A stretch of DNA of 10,000 nucleotides from Clostridia bacterium (lineage in GTDB: Bacteria > Bacillota > Clostridia > Oscillospirales > CAG-272): positions 1 to 10,000 of the forward strand of contig CAAGGQ010000021.1 of NCBI GenBank assembly GCA_900769475.1. The letters run 5' to 3'. This document shows positions 1-5,742 of the stretch, one piece after another. The stretch's first letter is position 1. Each line of letters starts with the position of its first letter. Position numbers and translations under genes: made by a program. Under the pieces are notes generated by a model that was given only the letters and a program-made list of their open reading frames with translations, had not been told where the DNA came from and searched no databases.

Positions 1-540
1 ATTTATGTCATGTCCGTCAGATATTATTTCACTTTGTGCAATAATGTATTTTTCGCAAGTTTTGCAGTATACGCCCTCTGTTAAGCCGTTTTCTTCGCAA
101 GTAGGAGCGGTTTGAGTGATAATCTCAACATTATGTTTATCTTCATAGCACTTGTACTTGCTTTCAATTATAGCAATGTTTTCAATGTACAAATCATTTT
201 CTTCATCGATTGCTTCTGCATAATAAGCTTGATAATTTGTTATCTCGTTGTTTAGACTATTTATGGTAATACACTTATAATACTTGTTTTGTTCAGCTTC
301 TTTGGCACTTAGTTGCGACTCGTATTGCCTTTTTTGGGCAATATCAGCACTATTTGTGCTACCGGAAAGTGAAGCTATCTTACGCTGTAAAGTGCTGATT
401 TCTGACGTCAAACTTGAAATTTTATCATAACAATACGAATCGCTATACACATAAGTAATTCCATATGTATCCTTGAGACTATTTATGTTTTCTTGCAATC
501 CAGATATTACGCTGGGATATGAAGGAACTTTTGTATAACC
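1..540 (-). pseudogene. Partial open frame: coiled-coil plus Cys-repeat surface-type protein, probably the 3' part of a frameshifted gene
   Basis: Reading the minus strand from 540 down to 1 gives 180 codons without a stop, running off the window. No convincing start exists: there is no ATG in frame, and a TTG and a GTG lack a ribosome site. After an opening reading VPSYPSVISGLQ come about 80 residues of heptad-like sequence (for example ISSLTSEISTLQRKIASL), suggesting a coiled coil. Near the end is a segment reading TCEENGLTEGVYCKTCEKYI followed by IIAQ and, a little later, GHD. This matches a Cys-containing repeat often seen in secreted or surface proteins of Clostridia (family recalled, not searched). 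The frame starts just where the gene at 1076-507 loses its frame. It is therefore most simply the distal part of that gene after loss of one base, possibly in the AAAA run near 523-526. A separate gene that lost its 5' end is also possible. Function is unknown. Confidence 0.55.
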
Positions 541-1076
541 TCACGGTCAATACCCATACGGTTATGCAGTACGCTAAATACCATAGCAAGAGAATTATTG
601 CCGCTTCTGACAAGCAAATTTTGTTTAAGCAGATAGTTTAGATTAAAATCAAACGCCAAACAAGTGCCATACGCCAAAGGATACTTTGCCTTAATATAAT
701 CATCCATATGGAGAATGGTATCACTTTCATAATAGCGTTTAATGATATAACAAGCTTGGAGAAAACCAAATCCAAAGAATGCTTTTAAGCCATTGATTGC
801 ATTGTAAAATTTGCAAGACTTGGTGTCATAAAAGCCTTCGGGATATACAATAACGTGAGGAAATTTAGCTAAAACCAATCGATCTGCTTTATATAATACC
901 GATTTCTCGGATATAAAAATACAGACTCCAGCAGTATTGACGAGGTTATAAGCGTTTATTTCCTCTTGCGTATAACGATAATACGGAAAAGTGTGTGCCA
1001 TCGCTTTGCCTAATGTTTCTTTATGGTACGCTTCCATAAAGCTTAAGTCTTTGTTACTTGTAAAATTGTTAATCAT
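507..1076 (-). CDS. Hypothetical protein, 189 aa, probably the 5' part of a frameshifted gene
   Basis: The ATG at 1076 is preceded by AAGGAGA (1089-1095), with 12 bases between, so the start is well supported. The 189-residue product is rich in Tyr, Phe, Lys and Asn, has no signal peptide and no clear membrane segment, and matches no family I recognise. One moderately hydrophobic stretch lies near residues 98-113. The local DNA is visibly more AT-rich than the ribosomal genes to its right, which fits acquired DNA. The reading frame closes at 507, but a second minus-strand frame with no start of its own is open from 540 onward. Inserting a single A near 523-526 would join the two into one protein of more than 360 residues. 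So this ORF may be the N-terminal half of a broken or indel-affected gene. It could also be a complete small protein. No function is proposed. Confidence 0.6.
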   Translation of the reverse strand: MINNFTSNKDLSFMEAYHKETLGKAMAHTFPYYRYTQEEINAYNLVNTAGVCIFISEKSVLYKADRLVLAKFPHVIVYPEGFYDTKSCKFYNAINGLKAFFGFGFLQACYIIKRYYESDTILHMDDYIKAKYPLAYGTCLAFDFNLNYLLKQNLLVRSGNNSLAMVFSVLHNRMGIDREVIQKFLHIPA

Positions 1077-1088
1077 AAAATTATAAGA

Positions 1089-1095
1089 TCTCCTT
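1089..1095 (-). promoter_or_regulatory. Ribosome binding site for the 189-aa ORF
   Basis: AAGGAGA on the minus strand lies 12 bases before the ATG at 1076. The spacing is a little long, but this is the only Shine-Dalgarno-like site there, and it supports translation of this otherwise unrecognised ORF. Confidence 0.6.
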
Positions 1096-1104
1096 ATATT
1101 AAAA

Positions 1105-1300
1105 TTTTTGGTTGGTGCACATCACTTTATAGCGTGTGCGTTTCTTTTACTGGTGGAAAGACAGCTCTTGAAGAGCAGAAGCGTAAGATGATATGCAACT
1201 CCTTCACCCTAACAATGTGTGCTTGCTTTCCATACTGGCGAGACACCTCTATTCGAGGTGAGCTCAAAACAAAATGTTTCATTTGTTTTGTTTTTAAATT
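1105..1300. other. Structured noncoding segment with nested inverted repeats, possible mobile-element DNA
   Basis: No credible gene lies here. The stretch carries several inverted repeats: GCTCTT/AAGAGC (1164-1176, one-base centre), TGGAAAG near 1154-1160 matching CTTTCCA near 1226-1232, and a perfect CACCTC/GAGGTG hairpin (1244-1260). There is also an A/T-rich hairpin near 1265-1294 followed by T residues on the plus strand. The motif around 1123-1150 (CACTTTATAGCGTGTG, then TTTCTTTTAC) loosely resembles the transfer origin of pMV158-type (MOBV) plasmids as I remember it. No relaxase gene is visible. It could be an oriT, a structured leader or RNA of an element, or degenerate DNA. Only the repeats themselves are directly seen. 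Confidence 0.35.
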
Positions 1301-1450
1301 ATATGCAAGTGTCGAAAGCTGTCATAATTAAAAAGTGTTCGACCCCCTGCAAAATTTTTGTTCTACTACTTGAACGGCATAAAATCACCACCTTGTAGCA
1401 GTATTATAGAGCAACATTTTTTCGATATTAAGGAGATGTGTTCGAGCACC
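1301..1450. other. Noncoding AT-rich stretch, nothing recognised
   Basis: The minus strand has a possible ribosome site (GGTGGTG) ahead of an ATG near 1380, but that frame closes after four codons. No tRNA, IS end or promoter of quality is visible. Together with the flanking repeats, this fits the noncoding margin of an accessory region. Confidence 0.4.
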
Positions 1451-1461
1451 TAAAACGCAAA

Positions 1462-1495
1462 AAGGCGTACAACACGAAACCGCATTGTACGCCTT
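1462..1495 (-). terminator. Rho-independent terminator-like hairpin, minus strand
   Basis: There is a perfect 11-bp stem (1462-1472 with 1485-1495) and a 12-base loop. On the minus strand the stem is followed by T residues (TTTTTGCGTTTT), as expected of a terminator reading leftward. The nearest minus-strand gene upstream is rpsI, which already has its own terminator at 1559-1592. This is therefore either a backup terminator or the end of a lost or displaced gene. Confidence 0.55.
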
Positions 1496-1514
1496 GAAAA
1501 AACGCTTATTTTTT

Positions 1515-1539
1515 AATTTGCACCAAATTTGCACCAAAA
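1515..1539. repeat. Tandem 11-bp direct repeat (TTTGCACCAAA units)
   Basis: Two tandem copies of an 11-base unit containing TTTGCACCAAA lie between rpsI and the AT-rich region. On the minus strand they read TTTGGTGCAAA twice. An 11-base period places both copies on the same face of the helix, as for a protein-binding site. From memory, similar sequence recurs at the ends of tyrosine-integrase elements in Clostridia, but that is unverified here. No integrase gene lies in the window. Confidence 0.5.
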
Positions 1540-1558
1540 CCGCAAACTTGGCAAAAAG

Positions 1559-1592
1559 AAAACCCCGAAAACCTTGATGGTATCGGGGTTTT
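1559..1592 (-). terminator. Terminator of the rplM-rpsI operon
   Basis: The 10-bp stem AAAACCCCGA (1559-1568) pairs with TCGGGGTTTT (1583-1592), and three more pairs (ACC/GGT) are possible inside the loop. On the minus strand it is followed by TTTTCTTTTT. It begins 23 bases after the rpsI stop codon, where the operon should end. The stem is nearly symmetrical in its A/T flanks, so it could also stop plus-strand transcription. Confidence 0.85.
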
Positions 1593-1615
1593 TGAGATTT
1601 GCCAAAAGGCAAAAA

Positions 1616-2017
1616 TTATCTCTTGGAGAACTGAGGTGCACGACGTGCAGCCTTGAGTCCGTACTTCTTTCTTTCCTTCATACGAGGATCGCGGGTCAGG
1701 AAGCCTGCTGCCTTGAGGGCGGGTCTGTACTCTGCGTCTGCTGCAACGAGAGCACGTGCCAGGCCGTGACGGATGGCGCCTGCCTGTCCGGAAATACCGC
1801 CGCCGTTTACGATGGCGATAATATCAAACTTACCCTCGGTTCCGGTTACGCCAAAGGGCTGGTTTACGATCAGCTTCAGGGTCTCAAGACCAAAGTAATC
1901 GTCAATGTCACGCTTGTTGATGGTGATCACACCGGTGCCGGGAACGATACGAACACGAGCAACCGACTTCTTTCTTCTTCCGGTGCCGTAGAAATAGGGC
2001 TTAGAACTTGTATACAT
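1616..2017 (-). CDS. rpsI: 30S ribosomal protein S9 (uS9)
   Basis: This encodes the small-subunit ribosomal protein whose C-terminal tail reaches the P-site tRNA. The 133-residue product shows the family hallmarks: an N-terminal YGTGRRKKSVARV segment (about residues 10-22), the signature GGGISGQAGAIRHGLARAL (about 72-90), a basic RDPRMKERKKYGLKAARRAPQ run and the universally conserved terminal SKR. Length is typical. The ATG at 2017 is preceded by a purine-rich site (AAGGAAGGA, within 2024-2034). It lies 25 bases downstream of rplM, the classic rplM-rpsI pair, and must be co-transcribed from the promoter at 2522-2550. Its 3' end directly borders a noncoding AT-rich region. The 3' end of rpsI is a known insertion site for integrative conjugative elements in streptococci, which matters for interpreting the left part of this window. 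Confidence 0.97.
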   Translation of the reverse strand: MYTSSKPYFYGTGRRKKSVARVRIVPGTGVITINKRDIDDYFGLETLKLIVNQPFGVTGTEGKFDIIAIVNGGGISGQAGAIRHGLARALVAADAEYRPALKAAGFLTRDPRMKERKKYGLKAARRAPQFSKR

Positions 2018-2042
2018 CTGTTATGTCCTTCCTTTCTTCCGA

Positions 2043-2471
2043 TTAAAACTCGTAAGCTTCGGGCTTCTGAGCCTCGTGCTTATGAGCGCCACCTGCGTAA
2101 ACCTTCAGACGGGTGAATGCCTTTGCGCCAAGAGTGTTCTTGGGGAGCATGCCCTTTACGGCGATCTCCATTGCGCGCTCGGGCTTGGTTGCCATCATGG
2201 TCTTTGCCTGAACAGCCTTCATGCCGCCGATATAACCGGAATGATGGTAGTAGTACTTGTCTTCCAGCTTGTTGCCGGTAAGAACAGCCTTCTCTGCATT
2301 GATGATGATAACAAAGTTACCGCAGTCCACGTGAGGGGTGAATTCGGGAGCGTTCTTGCCACGCAGAAGATCTGCGGCAGCAACAGCGGTCTTGCCCATG
2401 GGCTTGCCGGCTGCATCCAGAATATACCACTTGCGAACTACATTCTCTTTTTTCTGCATAAATGTAGACAT
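2043..2471 (-). CDS. rplM: 50S ribosomal protein L13 (uL13)
   Basis: L13 is an early-assembly protein of the large ribosomal subunit. The 142-residue product begins MSTFMQKKENVVRKWYILDA, a standard Firmicutes L13 start, and continues with GKTAVAAADLLRGK, the DCGNFVIIINAEKAVLTG block and KDKYYYHHSGYIGG-like sequence (here EDKYYYHHSGYIGG). It ends with the MLPKNTLGAKAFTRLKVYAG region. I chose the ATG at 2471 rather than the longer frame opening at 2513. A strong GGAGGA site (2481-2486) sits nine bases before it, and this start gives the usual family length. The longer version would translate the ribosome site itself and most of the leader. It is the first gene of the rplM-rpsI operon. Confidence 0.97.
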   Translation of the reverse strand: MSTFMQKKENVVRKWYILDAAGKPMGKTAVAAADLLRGKNAPEFTPHVDCGNFVIIINAEKAVLTGNKLEDKYYYHHSGYIGGMKAVQAKTMMATKPERAMEIAVKGMLPKNTLGAKAFTRLKVYAGGAHKHEAQKPEAYEF

Positions 2472-2480
2472 TGTAGTGTT

Positions 2481-2486
2481 TCCTCC
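2481..2486 (-). promoter_or_regulatory. Ribosome binding site that fixes the rplM start
   Basis: GGAGGA on the minus strand lies nine bases before the ATG at 2471. It falls inside the longer open frame beginning at 2513 and so argues that the longer frame is not the real protein. Confidence 0.85.
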
Positions 2487-2521
2487 AACAAAATAATATA
2501 GATATTTTTTCATGCTTGCAT

Positions 2522-2550
2522 ATTATAACACAAGCCCCTCTACTTGTCAA
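2522..2550 (-). promoter_or_regulatory. Consensus sigma-A promoter for rplM-rpsI
   Basis: On the minus strand TTGACA (2545-2550) and TATAAT (2522-2527) are separated by exactly 17 bases, a perfect housekeeping promoter. The predicted start is near 2515, giving an untranslated leader of about 44 bases. No L13-binding leader structure was recognised. Confidence 0.92.
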
Positions 2551-2783
2551 CCCCTTTTTTAAAAAAAATTAAATTATTTTAATCTACCTCCCTCATTCCT
2601 CTCATTTTCTCGCGTTTTTGGCCTTTTTTGTGCCTCAAACGCCATTGAAAACTCATTTTTTCAAGCCCGAAAATATATGAAAAAGGAAATGAAGAAAACC
2701 GTTCACTTCCCGTCCCCTGTTTCATGCCCCTTAAATCATGAAAAAAACATGTCAAAAAAGTGAAAAAAATGTTACAAAAAGGG
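2551..2783. other. Divergent intergenic region, AT-rich
   Basis: This region separates the minus-strand ribosomal promoter from the plus-strand exporter promoter. It is made of A and T runs with no gene, tRNA or strong hairpin. The only symmetry noted is TTTCATG (2720-2726) with CATGAAA (2737-2743), 7 bp with a 10-base spacer, about 40 bases upstream of the exporter -35 box. It could be an operator, but in such AT-rich DNA it could also be chance. Confidence 0.5.
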
Positions 2784-2812
2784 TTGACAAAGGCAAAACG
2801 AAGTGCTATAAT
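2784..2812 (+). promoter_or_regulatory. Consensus sigma-A promoter for the ABC exporter operon
   Basis: TTGACA (2784-2789) and TATAAT (2807-2812) are separated by 17 bases. Transcription should begin near 2819, just ahead of the AAAGGAG site at 2826-2832. The consensus match implies strong constitutive transcription unless it is repressed. Confidence 0.92.
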
Positions 2813-2840
2813 TACCAAAAATCATAAAGGAGAGAGCCTT

Positions 2841-2942
2841 TTGGTACCCTGCTCAAACAAAAGGATGCATCTTTTATTGAGGCGGTACTTGGCTGCAACA
2901 GCTTATGGATACTCCGTTTTTAACCAATCGGAAGTTGAATGA
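2841..2942 (+). CDS. Possible 33-aa leader peptide (TTG start) overlapping the exporter start
   Basis: The best ribosome site after the promoter is AAAGGAG at 2826-2832, which is not placed for the exporter ATG at 2905. It stands eight bases before a TTG (2841) that opens a 33-residue frame reading VPCSNKRMHLLLRRYLAATA in its middle, with an alternative ATG at 2865. The frame ends at a TGA (2940-2942), 38 bases inside the exporter gene in a different frame. It may be a leader peptide whose translation brings ribosomes to the weakly signalled exporter start. Alternatively it may be the true N-terminus of the exporter, separated by a frameshift. Translation is not proven and the coding signal is short. 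Confidence 0.35.
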   Translation: MVPCSNKRMHLLLRRYLAATAYGYSVFNQSEVE

Positions 2943-5181
2943 AAAGCAAATTCAAACCCTTCTTGATCTGACCGACAAGGATGATCCCATCCTGTTTGCG
3001 GTGGTTGGAGAGATCACGGACAGTGCGAGGTACAGTCAGCACGTTCTGCTGGCCACGCGGACACATTTGTTCAGCTATGATTTCGGCACCGGAGAATGCT
3101 CCGAGAAGATCTCCTACGAGGAGATCAACGAGATCAAAAACAAGCGTATGTACGGCAACGGACTCATGCGTGCGAGCATGAAGGACGGTAGCACTCGCCT
3201 CCTTTTTCGATTCACTTTTTCGGTAACTGCTCTTTGCGATGCAACACGAAACTTTGTTGCCGAATTGAAGGATGGCATCTCCGTGGAAAAGGCCATGATC
3301 GCGGTAGAAGCCACCTATGAAAAGCATCTTTCGGTTTGTCCCAAGTGCGGACGAACCCTCTCTGCCCCCGGTGTTCCATGTATTGGATGTATGAACAAGG
3401 GGCGGCTTTTGAGCAAGCTGGGTGGCTATCTCAAGGCAGAAACACCGATCCTGGTGATCTCGGTATTCATTTCCATTATCACCACAGCCCTAGCCCTGGT
3501 TCCTCCCATGCTGACCAAGCAACTGGTGGACGATATTCTCCCCAACACCAAGCGGCAAGCGCTGGCGATGGTTGCCATTTCCTTGGTGATCATCCATGTT
3601 GTGCGCTTCACCTTCGTAGGCATCCGCGGATATCTCCTGCGTGCCTCGGGGAACCGAATCGTTTCGGGCATTCGGCGGGACGTTTACAAAAAAGCCCAGT
3701 TCCTGCCCATGCGATTCTATGATAAGACCTCCACAGGCGCGGTGATCAACCGCATCAGCGGCGACACGGCAACCCTGCAGGCGTTTATGCTTCGTATCAC
3801 CCAAGAGGTTGTAGTGCAGTTCTTTAAGATGATTGGTATTATCATCATTATGCTTTGCTTGAACTGGAAGCTGACTCTGTTCTCCCTCTTCCCCGTTCCG
3901 CTGGTTGCCATCGGCTCGCGCATCTTCCGTAAGAAGATTGCCCCCTTCTACCGCAGGATCTGGAGGAGATCCTCCGCGGTAACCTCGGTCCTCACCGATA
4001 CCATCCCCGGCATCCGCGTGATCAAGTCCTTTACCAACGAGAAAAACGCCGTTGACTACTTTTCCGAAAAAGTGGAGGACTGGCGTGAGATCGATACCAA
4101 AGCAGGCAAGATCCTGAACGCCTACCCCGCCATTGTCAACTGTTTGATGTGCTGCGGTAGTGTGGTCATCTGGGCGTTTGGAGGCAACCTTGCCATTGAC
4201 GCTATTGAAATGGGAAACACCGTAGGCACCATCTCCCCCGGTCTTTTGGTTTCCTTCATTTCTTTTGCCACCATGTTCTACGAGCCGGTCAACTTCTTTG
4301 CCAATCTCTCCGACTCCACGCAGAACGCCATGGCATCCGCAGAACGCATCATGGACATTCTGGATGCCGAGCCCGAGCAGAACTTTGGCAAGGGCAACAC
4401 CGATGCCAACATTGGCGGACGCATCGAGTTCAAGAACGTAAGCTTCTCCTTTGACCGCACCAAAAAGGTGCTAAAGGACATCAACCTGGTGATCGAACCC
4501 GGCGATATCGTTGGAATCGTAGGCACTACGGGCTCGGGAAAATCGACTCTGATCAACCTTCTGCTCCGCTACTACGATCATTACGAGGGCTCGATCACGG
4601 TGGACGGTGTGGATATTCGAAAGATCGATATGCAGTATTATCGCTCCCACATCGGCTACGTACAACAGGAGCCCATGATGTTCCACGATACCATCTTCAA
4701 CAACATCGCCTACGGCGACGAATCCTTCTCGGTGGATGAGGTCATCAACGCCGCCGATATTGCCAATGCCCACGAGTTTATCGTGCGTCAGCCCGACGGC
4801 TACGATTCGGTTCTCGGGGAGCGAGGCGTAGGACTTTCGGGCGGTGAGCGCCAGCGTGTTTCCATTGCCCGCGCCATGCTGAGAAATCCCCAAATGCTGG
4901 TTTTTGACGAAGCCACCGCATCGGTGGACTCGGAAACCGAGCATCTGATCCAAGAAGGCATTGAGCATCTCATCAGCGGCAGAACCACCCTGATGATCGC
5001 TCACCGTCTCTCCACCCTGGCAAAGGCCAACAAGATCGTGGTGATCGACAACGGCAAGATCCTGGAGTGCGGAACGCCCCAGGAGCTGATGGCAAAAAAA
5101 GGCAAATACTATCGCTTGGTACAGATCCAATCCATGTCCGACCAAGTGGCGCAATCCCGCCGTGAAGAAAACTTTGGTTGA
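2905..5181 (+). CDS. ABC exporter half-transporter with N-terminal PH-like region and zinc ribbon
   Basis: This is a 758-residue fused membrane/ATPase half-transporter, expected to act as a dimer in the cytoplasmic membrane; the substrate is unknown. Residues 1-140 form an extra cytoplasmic region whose pattern (LLATRTHLFSYDF, then SYEEINEIKNKRMYGNG) recalls bacterial PH-like domains. Next is a CxxC-x10-CxxC zinc ribbon (C145, C148, C159, C162). A type-I exporter membrane domain follows, with about six helices (near 181-203, 219-240, 302-322, 323-340, 408-430, 443-466). The nucleotide-binding domain has Walker A GTTGSGKST (540-548), Q-loop QQEP (587-590), signature LSGGERQ (644-650), Walker B MLVFDEA (664-670) and switch His700, all intact. 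It is followed 13 bases later by a DUF1854 gene, a recurrent pairing; in some bacteria such pairs are annotated as cyanophycin-associated, but no cyanophycin gene is seen here. The ATG at 2905 is the first possible start in frame (in-frame TGA at 2878), yet it has no good ribosome site. Confidence 0.92.
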   Translation: MDTPFLTNRKLNEKQIQTLLDLTDKDDPILFAVVGEITDSARYSQHVLLATRTHLFSYDFGTGECSEKISYEEINEIKNKRMYGNGLMRASMKDGSTRLLFRFTFSVTALCDATRNFVAELKDGISVEKAMIAVEATYEKHLSVCPKCGRTLSAPGVPCIGCMNKGRLLSKLGGYLKAETPILVISVFISIITTALALVPPMLTKQLVDDILPNTKRQALAMVAISLVIIHVVRFTFVGIRGYLLRASGNRIVSGIRRDVYKKAQFLPMRFYDKTSTGAVINRISGDTATLQAFMLRITQEVVVQFFKMIGIIIIMLCLNWKLTLFSLFPVPLVAIGSRIFRKKIAPFYRRIWRRSSAVTSVLTDTIPGIRVIKSFTNEKNAVDYFSEKVEDWREIDTKAGKILNAYPAIVNCLMCCGSVVIWAFGGNLAIDAIEMGNTVGTISPGLLVSFISFATMFYEPVNFFANLSDSTQNAMASAERIMDILDAEPEQNFGKGNTDANIGGRIEFKNVSFSFDRTKKVLKDINLVIEPGDIVGIVGTTGSGKSTLINLLLRYYDHYEGSITVDGVDIRKIDMQYYRSHIGYVQQEPMMFHDTIFNNIAYGDESFSVDEVINAADIANAHEFIVRQPDGYDSVLGERGVGLSGGERQRVSIARAMLRNPQMLVFDEATASVDSETEHLIQEGIEHLISGRTTLMIAHRLSTLAKANKIVVIDNGKILECGTPQELMAKKGKYYRLVQIQSMSDQVAQSRREENFG

Positions 5182-5186
5182 GGAGG
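5181..5186 (+). promoter_or_regulatory. Ribosome binding site for the DUF1854 gene
   Basis: AGGAGG overlaps the last base of the exporter stop codon and lies eight bases before the ATG at 5195. A nearer ATG at 5188 opens a frame of only eight codons, so 5195 is the start. Confidence 0.85.
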
Positions 5187-5194
5187 CATGACAC

Positions 5195-5686
5195 ATGAGC
5201 AGAATTTACGTTGACCGCTATACCGGGCGAATTGAGCGCACCGATATGTATCTGGTTCGATTGACCCTGAAGGACGGCACTGTGATCGAAAATCTGGAGC
5301 CGCGGCGTCTATTCCCCTTCTCGGATCCCAATATGTACATTACCCTCCTTAACGACAAGGAAAAGGAAATCGGCTTTGTTCGTGATCTCACCGAGATCGA
5401 CGAGGACTCTCGCAAGGCGTTAGAAGAATGCTTTGCCGAATACTATATGATCCCCAGGATCACCGCGCTTTTGGAGAGTGTGGACAAGTTTGGCTCCCTC
5501 AACTGGGTAGTGGAAACCGACCGTGGCCGTGTTGCCTTTCAGATCCGCAATCGCCACAGCGACATTAAGCAGATGGGAAGATCGGGACGCGTTATCGTCC
5601 GCGATTCCAACGATAATCGCTACGAAATCCCGGATTATCAAGCCCTGGACCCCCACAGCCGTCATCTGCTGTTCTCCTATCTGTAA
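5195..5686 (+). CDS. DUF1854 family protein, partner of the ABC exporter
   Basis: The 163-residue soluble protein has no signal peptide or membrane segment. It has DUF1854-type features: an RLTLKDGTVIENLEPRRLFP opening block (about 22-41), the FVRDLTEIDEDSRKALEECF segment, then YYMIPRITALL (about 84-94). These are followed by GSLNWVVETDRGRVAFQIRN (about 99-118) and a C-terminal RYEIPDYQALDPHSRHLLFSYL. The family has no established biochemical role. It is repeatedly found next to exporter-type ABC transporters, so a regulatory or accessory part in that transporter is the natural inference. Here the gene begins 13 bases after the exporter stop, with its own strong ribosome site, and the operon ends right after it at the terminator. 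Confidence 0.88.
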   Translation: MSRIYVDRYTGRIERTDMYLVRLTLKDGTVIENLEPRRLFPFSDPNMYITLLNDKEKEIGFVRDLTEIDEDSRKALEECFAEYYMIPRITALLESVDKFGSLNWVVETDRGRVAFQIRNRHSDIKQMGRSGRVIVRDSNDNRYEIPDYQALDPHSRHLLFSYL

Positions 5687-5699
5687 CACAACTATATAT

Positions 5700-5742
5700 A
5701 AAAGGAAAGGATCCGTCCAAAAAGGACGGATCCTTTCCTTTT
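5700..5742. terminator. Bidirectional terminator between convergent operons
   Basis: A perfect 19-bp stem (5700-5718 with 5724-5742) surrounds a 5-base A loop. The right arm ends TTTT and is followed by ATTTTT on the plus strand, so it ends the exporter/DUF1854 operon. The stop codon of the convergent DUF4097 gene (5741-5743) overlaps the right arm. On the minus strand the arm also ends in T residues, so one hairpin can serve both directions. Confidence 0.93.

Noticed and set aside
507..540. Programmed -1 frameshift joining the two left-hand frames
   Set aside because: The local sequence (ACAAAAG) is not a classic slippery heptamer in the zero frame, and I see no stimulatory hairpin. A one-base indel is simpler.
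1134..1331. 65-codon plus-strand open frame
   Set aside because: It starts with GTG and lacks a ribosome site. It spans several inverted repeats, and its composition does not look like a protein.
1385..1612. 75-codon minus-strand open frame downstream of rpsI
   Set aside because: It runs through the rpsI terminator, the tandem repeat and another hairpin, and has no ribosome site. It looks like a chance frame through noncoding junction DNA.
1529..2116. 195-codon plus-strand open frame
   Set aside because: It is antisense to rpsI and part of rplM, which are certain genes.
2472..2513. N-terminal extension of rplM
   Set aside because: It would translate the GGAGGA ribosome site and give a protein longer than normal L13; the start at 2471 fits the family.
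4471..5196. 241-codon minus-strand open frame
   Set aside because: It is antisense to the well-defined nucleotide-binding domain of the ABC exporter.
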